From contig OZ026530.1 of NCBI GenBank assembly GCA_964019695.1, forward strand, positions 35,326,835 to 35,390,834: 64,000 nt of DNA. Direction: 5' to 3'. The position numbers and the translations under genes are program-made. The notes below the pieces were generated by a model, which saw nothing but the letters and a program-made list of their open reading frames with translations, searched no databases and was not told the DNA's origin. Positions 53,228 through 64,000 of the stretch are shown here, in pieces; the first letter of the stretch is position 1; every line of letters starts with the position of its first letter. The DNA is from Loripinus fragilis. Its lineage: Eukaryota; Mollusca; Bivalvia; Lucinida; Lucinidae.

Positions 53228-55935
53228 TTTTTGTACCTACAAAATTACCTATATATCAGCTGCTTACCAGCACAGTCTACCAAACTTGGTACTAAATCAA
53301 TGCAAAGGCAACGCGATCTTACCCAAATGGTACGATATGCTGATTGCATAATTTGAATGTTCATGAATTTTAATGAAAAGAATTGAAATGCGAAAAATTG
53401 CAGAACAATTAGGGGTGTACCTACAAAATTACCCATATCTTATTTGCTAATTGATCTAGAGTACTAAGTCTGGCACCAAATTAATGCTTAGTTATAGCAC
53501 TTTTATCCACTGGTTTAATATGCAAATGATCTGATTATTATAAGCATTGTTATTCATGAAAATATGAAAAAATAAAGAAAATTTGAGGACAGTTAAGGGG
53601 ATGTGCCTACAAAATGTCTTCTATTGTCCATTGGCCCAGAGCACCTAACTTGGTACCAAATATATGCTAAGGTACAACCATTTTACCTAATGATAAAATG
53701 TGCAAATTATCTAATTATCATATTCATGAGTATTAATGAAAACATTAGAAATGAGAGGAAATCATAAAAGAAATGGGGGTGTATCTACAAAACTACTCCT
53801 ATCTCAGCTGCCATTATTTACAAACTTCAAAACTTGGTACCTTACTAAAGCCTAGATAATTTTGTTTGATTCTGTTATTTGGTAAGCGAATTATCTAATT
53901 TAAAAAAGGTATGCATGTTAATGAAACCATTAGAAATGAAAGCAAAACTTGCAGAAAAATAAAGGGAGGCACCTACAAAATTTCTATTATCTCAGCTGCT
54001 AATTGCCATAGAGTACTAAACTTGGAGCCAAATTTATGCTAAGACAAAGTCCATTTACCCAATGGACTTAAATTTAAATCATCTAATTCTAATTACCATG
54101 AATATTAATAAAAACATGAGAAATTAGATAAAATTTGGGTTTACCTAGTAAATTTCTCATATTTTAGTTGGTTATTGCCTTTAGAGAACCAAAGTTGGTA
54201 CCAAACAGGTGCTTAGGTACCAACCTTTTATCTATTGATAAGATATGCAAATTATCTAATTATTATATTCATGAATATTAATGAAAACACTAGAAATGAG
54301 AGAAAATCGTGGAAAATATTAATGAGGATGTACCTACAAAACTACTCATATCTCAATAGCCATATATCGTAAACTTCAAAACTTTGTACCAAATCAAAGT
54401 CAATTTAATGTTCTCTGTTATTTGATGTGCTAATTCTCTGATTTAGATATGCATGTATGTTAATGAAAACGTAAGAAAAAAGAAAATATTAGAAGTAAAT
54501 TTAATGAGAGTGTACTTACCATATCACTAAGATCTCAATTGCTAATTATCTAATACTACTAAAAGTAAATTAATTAAATTTTGTTATGTCTTAGCATTAA
54601 TCTGGTACCAAATTGGTAGTATATAATACCTAGCAGCTGAGATATAGCTGTTTTTGATAGCATACCCCTTTCATTTTTTTTAGATTTTCCCTCTTATTTC
54701 TAATGTCTTCATTGATATTCATGAACATGTAAATGAAATAACTTGCACACCAGACTATTAATTGAAGGTGGCATTTCGTAGCATTAATTTTGTACCAATT
54801 TCAGTTGAAAGGATAATAAGCAGCTGAGATATAGGTAATTTTGTAGGTACACCCCCTTAAATTTTCTGCAATTTTTCTTTCATTTCGATTGTTTTCGTTA
54901 ATAATTATGAACACGCAATTAGAACACTTGCGTATTTGACCAATGAGTGAAGTTTAAGCTTTAATTTGGTACATGTACCATTAATAGTATTCAGTTATGA
55001 GATACTGCTGAGATATGAGTATCTTGAGAATCGCAATATGAGTTACCATGGATTGGAAACTATGCATTTTCACAAAGCCCAAACAGATTATTTTATATAA
55101 CAACTTTTTTTTTCATTTAGCATGCCTGACAAAATGCCCTAAGGGTGCAAGTTAGGTCTAATAACCAACAGCCTCACCCAGGGCTTATAGATTTATATGA
55201 TTTTCTCTCTTTTTTAGATTTCATATAATATATTATATTCACGAATCTGCAAATAAGTCAATATTCAAATAGGACAACTGGATGAATGAACTAGACAAAT
55301 TGTATCACTGATGAAAAAAAAACATGCAACAAAAATACATGGGAGGTGAAATCAACCTGTTTATGTTTTTAATGATGCTTCCTAATTTTTAACGTTTTTT
55401 TTCTAATATCCAGCAGGCTTTTAGTTAAAAGTGCGTACCAAAAAGTAATTTTCTTATTTCTCAACCAAAGCATATGTTGTGGGTAATCAAAAGAACCGTT
55501 TCAATGAGACTGTTCTTTTGAGCACTCACATCATATGTTTAAACTGATAGGTTAGAATTATATACAATTTTATGCTCAACATTTTGTTTATCTAAACCTA
55601 TGATTCATGAATACGCAAATTATGCAAATAAGATGATTTGTTTATCTGACCATGAATTAAAGGGCTTGTGTCTAAGCTTTTATTTGGTACCAATTTTAGT
55701 AGTCTATGATACGTAGCAGCTGCAATATCATTGATTTTGTAGGTACATCCCCATTATTGAATCATTTTTTTAATGTTTTCATAAATGTTTATGAATATGC
55801 AATTTGATAATTTGCATATGACAAATAAATAAAAGGTATATGTCTAAGCTTTAATGTGGTATGACGTTAAGCAGTCTCGGATAAGTAACAGCTGAGATAT
55901 GAGTAATTTTGCAGGCACATCCCCATTCTTGAATC
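53228..55935. repeat. Foldback-like element: tandem arrays in inverted orientation
   Basis: Left array (to about 54,560): around seven units of 180-200 bp with GTACCTACAAAATTAC, CTTGGTACCAAAT, TATTCATGAATATTAATGAA and AACATTAGAAATGAGAG. Right array (from about 54,590): the same unit inverted (AATTTGGTACCA, CAGCTGAGATAT, GTAGGTACACCCCCTTA, CATTTCTAATG). Termini made of inverted tandem arrays are the hallmark of Foldback/Galileo-type transposons. No transposase was found. Confidence 0.55.
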
Positions 55936-56299
55936 TGTAATGGGTTGCCATGTAAACCATGCATTTTCTCATAGCCCAAACAGGTTTATTTTTTGGACAA
56001 CTTTGTTTTGCATTAAGGGGGTCCTAATTTTAAAAACAATGGTACCCATGAAAAGTTGTCCAAGAGTGCAAGGTAAGCTATGTTGGCCCCTGGACTATTT
56101 ATAAGGAGCTCTTTAAATATATTTTTATGAATTTAATAGCCAATTAAATTACAGATGTTTGACTTTGACCCCTTTTGAATTTTGCAAGATGGGTTAAGGC
56201 AAGATAAAAAAAGTATAGTTATTATTCTTATTATGGAAAAAACACACAAGACAACATAAGTTCTTCAATGGGTATGTAAGATTGCATTATTTTCCCTCA

Positions 56300-57640
56300 T
56301 AGATTTCGAATATCATAGTATCGAGTTATCTCCCCATTTTACACTGTGACGCAACACCTTTTCGAAGTGGCAATGCCTGTATATTGAAAATAGAGATGAT
56401 GCTTTAGACTGAGACCATTTTCACCTTTTCGAATGAGTGGTGTATTTTTCTCATTATTCAGGGCCTATAATGACCCTATTGAATTTCATATACTTATGAA
56501 ATCATGTCAAATATGGCAGATTGCTCGCAAAGGGGTTGGTATCTTTAAAGTGGTATAACTTTCTGCGTATGAAAAATAGGAAACAACTGTTTATATATTT
56601 GCAAAGCTAAGACATTTGGGATTTGATAATGAAAATTATTTGGTAGAATATTGAATATCCGGTTCAGGAAACAATGTGAAAAAGTTTATTTTAACGATTT
56701 TTTAGGGTTAAGTTACGTAACGTGACGTCATTAACGTCAAAACAGCTTAAATTATATTTAAAAAAAAACAAATCTCCTTAAAATTGATTTTACCTTTGAA
56801 AAATATAAACATTTGGAGTACAATAAGAATGAAAACATGTCGATTTTATCTTTTAAATAACTATGCGGTATTTTTCAGATATGCATGGTACAGAGTTATC
56901 TGCCCATTTTACACTATGGCGCTACACTTTTTCGCAGTGTCAACAGGCGGATATTGATAGCATACATTATTGGCTAAATTTTGAGACCACTTTCATCCTT
57001 TCTAACGATGGGTATATTTTTGACTTAAAAAATCGAGTCCATACACCAGACTATCTGGAGAGTTCCTCTAGTGAACCACACTCTTTCCACAGCAGACATA
57101 GTGCTTCTGTTTGGTGCAAATATATCTGGTCCCTATTGAATGGTAAAAGCTGAGCAGGTGGGTTGTTGAAAGTTTTTAGGATTATACCTAAATTCAGGAT
57201 TTTTTGGCTGACTTTCCATGGAAAGTCAGCCTTAAAATACTGAATTTGCCAGGTTAAAATAGCTTCTCGATTTACTTCCATTTTACCTAAAGAAAATTGA
57301 CCATTTATTTTTTAAATCATTAATTATTTTATGTGTACTGCAAGCTTAAAAATTTGAAATTCTTAAGTTCAGAATTTAGGACATTTTGAACATTCACTGC
57401 ATGACCTCAGTGTGATGACTATACCTTAGTTAGTACCGGACAGAATGGTATCAGGAGAGTTCTAGTAAACCACTCTCTTCTTATGGCAGATATAATGAGT
57501 GCTTCTATTGGGTGCAACCACATCTGGTCTCTATTGTGTGGTCTGTAGCTGAGCAGGGGCTATTCTTTTATTCATGATTTTGAGGCTGACATTCCATAGA
57601 AAGTTGGCCGCAGATTATAATAGCTACTCAATTTACTTAA
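56300..57640. repeat. Diverged duplicated repeat with palindromic cap (family F)
   Basis: GTTATCT.CCCATTTTACACT and following sequence occur twice (about 56,325 and 56,895). GCTGACTTTCCATGGAAAGTCAGCC (quoted only as its two halves GCTGACTTTCC / GGAAAGTCAGC) at about 57,203 recurs diverged near 57,580, 59,372 and 63,495. The 96-codon open frame at 56,863 lies within this repeat and is not supported as a gene. Confidence 0.45.
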
Positions 57641-60600
57641 GGAGAAACTTTAGAAAATGATCATTGACACTTGCTATGGGTACATGCCTATGGTTTTCAG
57701 TAAAAATAAAAGTTTGTCAATCGTCCCTTTCTTCACCTTAAAGCTACCCTGACCTGAGTACTTTTTGGCTGTGAAATCCGTTTTCGATATTATATGCTTC
57801 AAGGATGTAAAATTTTGGGTAGAACAATCAGTTTTCCATTAAGATATATAGAAATCCGAAAACATTTTTTAAAATATCATTCCCCCCCGTGTGCCAGCAA
57901 AAGCTTTTGCATGTATATGTGTTACCATATTTTATACATTGTATGGAAGTGGCTTGCTGGCACAAGGGGGGGAAAGATGTTCAGCAGCCAAAAAACCTAG
58001 GGCCTAAGCCCATAAAATGCCTTTTCTACCAAATAAGAAATGAATGACAGTAAAGAAGTTCTCTAGAACCAGCCTTCTAAATTGCTTTGTATTCTGTGCT
58101 AGTTTAATATTAAGTACTTGAAGATTAAAAGTACAATTAGCCAGATTTTATGCATTTTTTCATAAGAAAAAATCTCACTGTTATTAAATGACACATTATT
58201 TTGCAAACGTCCTGTACTTATATATTTGCATGCTAGTGAATTGTTCATGTTTTTATTTTCGTCTGCTGACTTTCTTCAAAATTAAGTTTTTGAAAATAAA
58301 CCACCCAGGACCACCATTAGAGTGTCAAACAGTTTGGATCCAGATCAAGACCGACATTCTGTTGGTCTTCAACTTGGTTCAAACTGTTTGCAAAAGGCTA
58401 TTGGCAGACGACAAAATTATCCACTGGCATGCAAAGAGTTATAATAGGTAAATACTTTAGTGTTCAATATATTGTCTCATATAGGTATATACATGCATAT
58501 GTATACCATAAATATTCGGACACTTTAAATACATTCAACATGCTATGCCCTCTAAACAAAGCAAAAGTAATATTCAAAGGATCTAGTAAGAATCAGTTTT
58601 ACTTTCCAATGCTAAATGGGACACTTTCATTCCTTCTAAAATATTTATTTCTTTTGTTGAGCTTTCAGTATTGTATTATTTACGGTGCATGTAGTCAAAA
58701 ATGTACAGGTAACTTCTAAATTATCTCCCCAAAATCATTTTATTGCAAAACATATTTTGTTTTTAAATCAATTTCATCAATTATTGTGACTCGTTAATAC
58801 TCTGCGTATGGTATGTTCAATAGATATCACCATGCCTACCAAATAAATCAAGAAAACGTGCAGAAATCACTTTTTAAAGCACTTTTTATTTTCATGAATT
58901 TTCAGACCCCCTCCCCTTTCTACCCGCCATAACTCTCGAATGCGTAGGAATTTTGCAAATATTTTGCTGGCTGGCTCTTGCCATTAGATTTACCTATTGC
59001 ACTGATACTACATGCACCACACTAGAAGCCCAAAAGCAGCGTTCTGGGAATCAGAAAAATAGGCGTATAAGGCCCAAACCGTCAATGATCCTTGACAACT
59101 TAAACTTTAAATCATTAAAATTTGTATGCGTACTGCAAGTTTTGAAATTTCAAAGTTCAAGATTTTGGTAATTGTGAGCTTTTCCCATGATTTCAGTGTT
59201 ACCTAGTTGATGACTGCACTTTAGTGCCAGTCAGAATGATATCTGAGGAGTTCTAGGAAACCTATATCTTTGCTTGGTAGATATTAGTGCTTCTAATAAG
59301 TGCAAATACATCTGTTCCCCATTGCATGCTTTGGTGAGAGTGTTCAGGATTGTTCATGAGTTCAGGATTTGGAGGCTGGCTTTCTGTGGAAAGTCGGCCT
59401 CAAAATCCTGAATGAAGGACATTATTAAAGCTTCAGCATCATAGGTTAATTTCAGTATAAAATGTTCCTGTCAGTCAAGTCATAGGGCAGATTGATTCAG
59501 TTCATGAAAGTGCTGTTTATCTAATGTATACTCAGATAAACAATTGAAGGATATTTAGATTCAGCTCCTTCTCTAAGATTCAATACAATAAAAACTAAAC
59601 TAATTTTGCATGCATTCCATAGTTCCAGATATCTGCAATCAAAAGGAAAGTTAAATTTAAGTCACGTTTCAATGATAAAAATACAATACACAGTACACGT
59701 CCAAATGGTGCAACCCTTTATACTGAAAAGTCGGAACCCTTAAGAAATGATTGAAACCATTTTTTTATCGTTTGTTTTCCATAATGACTGGCTCCAATAT
59801 CATTGCTGGCTTTCTGTCAAAAGTATGACACCTAATTTTGTAAAAAAAAAAAAAAAAAAAAAAACAACCTAATTTTGTAGTAAGTTTCAGTGTTTTACTC
59901 CCAAATTGTTGTCATATTGGCTGGGGTATGCCATATCTGTGCATTTTTGTTGAAGAAGTTATTATGTGCATTAACTGTGTGAACACTTGTCTGTGGTCAG
60001 AATTAGAACATAAGCAATGACCAGGTAAAGGTTGCAGCAAAAAAATATGAACGGTATTTTTTTGCTTGTGAACCTTTGGTAAAGAGGGTTGGTATATTTG
60101 GTGTGGTACTGTATCGTAACCAATGAACCGTAAATTTTATTTTTCATTTTGCTGAATTGCATATTGGTAGTTCTATCAGATACGAAAATACTTTGTTTGG
60201 AAATTATTTTCTCAAATGTTGAATAATAAAAAGAATTTTAATATCCTTCAATTGTTTTTCAGAGTACAAGAAAGGGATTTCCTTTCCATAACAAACTCAG
60301 AATTTGTTCCATCATTGTATTTCTACCCACGGCTGAAAGCAATTTTCGGCGTCTGTATACCTGGCCATCCCTCTGTACACTTTACATGTACTTAACTTTT
60401 TACCTGCCACTCACGATTTTTATCATCTGCTCTCATCTTATAAATGTTCTGAGGTAGCCTATATTGCATACAATATGGACCAAGATCAGATTGCTCCCCA
60501 GGGAGCAATCTGATCAGGGTTAGTAGTGTATGCCTTTATCATAAAATCAAGTCTGAAGTGAACTTGAATATATGCAGCAGATGTAAGAAGCAGACAACAT

Positions 60601-61039
60601 TTTCAGGACAAAAAATATTGGTGGGTTAAGGATAAAGAGGTCTTTATATAGGATTGTCTTTTTTTGATCATGTTGACTAAACTTTATTCAAACTCAGCAT
60701 ACATGTCGGAGTTAAATATCAAGGGGGAGTGGTTTAAGAATGTAGATGAGTAAACTACGTATTATAAAAACAATCACCCTAAATTGATCAATGGTGTAAA
60801 AACCACATGTTGTTGCATCTCTTTGGGACAAATGAATGGATTTTGTTATAAATTGTATATGCATTGCTATCAAGAGTATTAGAACCGATGTAAAATGAAA
60901 TTATTAATTTCACACAATGGCTCCCTATGTTGCCTCCTACATAAATTGCTCAAACAGTTGTATTGCGCTAACTACAATGGCTGCCGGAGCAAAGAACGCA
61001 AAAAAAGTCAGTCTTTGCCTAAACAACTTGCCTAATTTT
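57641..61039. other. Repeat-rich intergenic DNA
   Basis: Contains family E copy 2 (58,250-58,442), a family F cap (59,330-59,430), a poly-A run (59,839-59,862) and a palindrome at 60,483-60,518. No supported gene. Confidence 0.45.
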
Positions 61040-61041
61040 TA

Positions 61042-62776
61042 TCTCCACGCTTTTTTAAAAAAGCGAAGGGGATATTGAATTCGCCTCGGTCAGTCTGTCT
61101 GTTATGCTATCTCCTCCTAAACCATTGGACGAAATTCAACCAAATTCAGGGTGCCCACTGGTCAGGGAAATGTCAGGGAAATTAGTTTGTTCTTCAAGGT
61201 CAGGGAAAAGTCAGGGAATTCTGTAAAATGGTCAGGGAAATTAGAAATTCTTCAAAAGAAAGGCTACATAAGATTTTGGGCTGATTGGATAGGAGCATAA
61301 AGCTCACATAGACTTAGAATGGGAAAAACTTTATAAATCTTCTCTGAAACCATAAGCCCCATAGCTTATAGATTTACATGTAGTATGTAGCAATATCTAG
61401 TGGTCTCCTATATATGTCCTGCCAACCATGCCCCTGGGATCCAAATTGGCCATGCCCTGGGGGTCATTTGCTCCCATAGACTCATATTTAAAAAAAATGG
61501 AAAAATTCTCTGAAACCAGGAGGTATAGGCTCATTGAGTTTCAACTTTCCTTGGGTCTTATGTTGTTACTTGAAGACTGAAATGACCTTGCAGACCTTAC
61601 CTCTAGAGCTACTTCACTAATTTATTTAATATCTAATTGCTTAGGGTTATTCATTTTTAGGTTTGGAATTGCTTTCACGCTTTTGAGCAGAAACTTAAAC
61701 ATTTAACTCGACATATTAACAAAACATTTTTCGCAACACAAAGTTATGTTCTTTTCTTAAATGCTTGCCGCCTGTTGTTTGTCTTTTTTGTTTATAAACA
61801 CGTTTTTCTGAAGTAAAGCTCATATGAGCCGCGACATGAGATTTCCAACAATGTGGTATGTGCGACCAGCAAAGGCTCAGACCAGCCTGCGCATACGCGC
61901 AGTCTGATCAGAGCCTTTGGTAGTCGCATGAAGATCCTATGAATATTAAGCTACTGACTGAACATCATTTGGAGTTTCTAAGCTTAAAAGTAGGCTGCAC
62001 AGGCTCGTCTGAGTCTGCACTTGTCAAAATGCCACATTGTTGGAAATCATATGTCACGGCTCACACATTTTAAAGATTTTGTTTGATTGATGTCACTAGT
62101 AAAATGTGGGCGTGGCAGGAGGATGAAGATGAAAGCGTGGTACAATGGTCAAGGGAAAACTGAATTTTGGTCTGGGAAAAGTCAGTGAGAAGTCAGGAAA
62201 TTTAATTTCAGACTAAGAGTGGGCACCCAGAAATTTGGTGTGTGAGTTACTTCATGAATGGGGCGTGCATTCAATTTTTTTTGTCCCCGCCCCATGCGGC
62301 CCTAGGGAGGGGTCAAAAGGTCAAATATAATTAATTTCGATTACAAAGTTAATTTAAATTTTTTTATACCAAACTTTGTATGTGTTCTCACAAATGAAAG
62401 ATACAAAACATATCAGACGGAATTTTCATTTTGTCGCCTGGGTCATGCCCTAGGGGTGGGACTTTGGGCGCTGGATGTGCACAGGGGGTTCAAACAACTT
62501 TTTTTCAAACATGGTCATGTGGCATATCAAATCGACGGGGATGACGAGCAGAACAGAATGCAAGTAAAATTTTCATCCTAGGGTCAAAATGGTGACCTTA
62601 GATTTAGGTCAAAAGGTCAAATATCATTAAATTTTGACTACCATGTCAATTCTAAGATTTTTCTACGAACTTTTTTCTGCGTTCTTACAAATAAAAGATA
62701 GAAAACATATTGAACAGAATTTTCATTCTGTTGCTGGGGTCATGCCCTAGGGGTGAGCCTTTAGCGTGGAGATTTG
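61042..62776. mobile_element. Repeat element with nested insertions
   Basis: Outer ends ATCTCCACGCTTTT and AGCGTGGAGAT are inverted. Inside lies a second element with ends GGGTGCCCACT (61,149) and AGTGGGCACCC (ending 62,228), and within it MITE family B copy 3. The outer body resembles the ~200-bp units of the element at 47,850 (TCTTCTCTGAAACCATAAG). Confidence 0.5.
61825..62063. mobile_element. MITE family B, copy 3
   Basis: TGAGCCGCGACATGAGATTT at the left and the inverted form ending GTCACGGCTCA at the right. Same orientation as copy 1, with CTGCGCATACGCGCAG inside. Confidence 0.7.
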
Positions 62777-62809
62777 CGATGGCGCCCCATCGACTGCGCA
62801 TTCTAGTTA

Positions 62810-63362
62810 ATTCTTTCCTTGCTAGAGGTGACTTTTGTCATCTGCTGATAACCTTTGCAAACAGCTTAGAGCCAGATCAGGACTAAGGGTTCTGATCCTT
62901 ATTGATCCTGATCTTGATCCAAACTGTTTGACACTCTGATAGTGTTCCTTTAAGAATTTTTGAAAACTTTAATTTTGAAAAAAGTCAGTAGACTTTAATT
63001 TAAAAAAAAAGGTCAGTAGACGAAAACAAAAGCATGAAAAATTACCCAGCGTGCAAATAGTTTAATAATTTCACTATTTTATTTCCCCATGTTGCTCTCT
63101 TCGAAAATAGCTCAAGCCCTTCTGCTTCAATGAACAAAATGTATGCCAAGTGCTTATTTCCACTTGATAACACTGAATACTGCTGGTTTCTGCAAAAAGC
63201 CTTTGCAAACAGATTAGACCCAGATCAGGCCTGACAATATGTTGGGTTTGATCATGATACAAACTGTTCTATACTATGGTGTATTTCTAAAAGAATTTTT
63301 ATAAAAAAATCCGCAGAGGGCAAAAAAAATCATGAAAATTTTCCTAGCATGCAAAGAGTTGG
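62810..63362. repeat. Palindromic repeat family E, copies 3 and 4 (inverted)
   Basis: Two adjacent inverted copies: TTTGCAAACAGCTTAGAGCC...AAACTGTTTGACACTCTGAT (62,810-63,062) and TTTGCAAACAGATTAGACCC...GCATGCAAAGAGTTG (63,190-63,362). The remainder to 64,000 holds a family F cap near 63,495 and no gene. Confidence 0.55.
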
Positions 63363-64000
63363 GAAGACGTCTACTTTTGTCTCAGAAATTCTTATGTCTG
63401 GTTGGTTACTGCTAACAGTATCTAGTAATAAAACCTGCTGTATGAGTCACATGGGTGAAAGTTTTCAGGATTATTCCTGAATTCAGGATCTTGAGGCTGA
63501 TTTTACATAAAAAATCAGCCTCAAAAGGCTGAATGGAGAGATTATAATAGGTTCTCTGATTCATATTCAGTCTGTCTAAAGACAATTGGTCATTTAACTT
63601 GAAATTGTAAATATTTAATGGGCATACTGTAAGTTTTAAGACCGGAGTTTCAAAAGTTCAGGATTTTTGAAATTTTGAACTTTCATCCATAGAGTCATGC
63701 CTGAAGGAAGTAAGCATTTGTCTGGGCATCACTTATAGTGTAGATTTTCTTGCATGACGGATACAGTCTAGGATATAATGCCAAATACCTCAAATAGGTA
63801 GAAACTCTGGTTGCTCTTTTTCTGAGTATCAACTTAGCACTTTGAAAGTGGTTCCTGCTGTAAATTTCATTTAGACCACAGAGAAAAATATCAGTGCTGG
63901 TCAAATCAGTTTATAGTTCTTTGTAAGAAGGACACTAGAAAAAGGTAAGAATGTATGCAATGATCAGTTGCATGAAAAAATACGTTCTATTTCTTCTGAT

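Noticed and set aside
56863..57153. 96-codon open frame as a gene
   Set aside because: It lies in a duplicated DNA repeat whose other copy (about 56,330) does not keep the frame.

Overview
The window looks like nuclear DNA of a marine invertebrate, most likely a bivalve mollusc. This rests on the AT-rich base composition, an intron-bearing animal gene, and a dense load of dispersed palindromic repeats, TA-flanked miniature transposons and diverged tandem arrays of the kind common in bivalve genomes. The species call is inference; I could not search a database.

Layout. 1-16.3 kb is repeat-rich intergenic DNA: a tRNA-like pseudogene, foldback repeats, several MITE families, and copies of a 330-bp hairpin repeat. 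16,331-25,177 (minus strand) is the only host protein gene I can support: a two-exon Golgi carbohydrate sulfotransferase whose 7.6-kb intron holds a wrecked Penelope-like retroelement, nested DNA transposons, (TA)n tracts and a 36-bp minisatellite. 25.2-28.1 kb is upstream flank with one CpG-rich, CCAAT-containing patch. 28.1-47.2 kb is a 55-bp minisatellite array split by the main element. 47.2-64 kb is again repeats: a Tc1-like fragment, a 1.9-kb element with internal tandem repeats, foldback-like inverted arrays with a truncated reverse transcriptase, and further palindromic families.

The main discovery is at 28,727-46,906: an 18,180-bp Polinton/Maverick-type virus-like element built entirely as a giant palindrome. 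Two arms of about 9.1 kb, nearly identical, face away from a 35-bp unique spacer. Each arm carries, from the centre outward: the last ~60-80 codons of a protein-primed-type DNA polymerase B gene, a packaging ATPase, two related small basic proteins separated by a Lys/Arg-rich protein, a conserved protein of unknown function, a DDE integrase with chromodomain-like tail, a two-span membrane protein, a probable minor capsid protein, a basic pVI/X-like virion protein, a probable double-jelly-roll major capsid protein (F54H12.2-like), a Cys/His-rich protein and an adenain-like cysteine protease. The outer ends carry terminal inverted repeats starting AG, a long terminal hairpin and eight copies of an 11-bp motif. 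The element is flanked by a 6-bp target duplication (CCTGTA) inside the minisatellite, which continues in the same orientation on both sides. This argues that the palindrome was inserted as one unit and is not an assembly fold-back.

The polymerase reading frame runs through the central spacer, and the arms meet at a short natural inverted repeat inside that gene. The simplest reading is that a linear Polinton genome lost its polymerase half through fold-back (copy-back) replication, giving a self-complementary genome of about normal Polinton length with two copies of the virion and integration genes and no polymerase. It then integrated. The arms have since decayed independently: the capsid gene is broken only on the left, the Cys/His-rich and Lys/Arg-rich genes only on the right, and the integrase in both.
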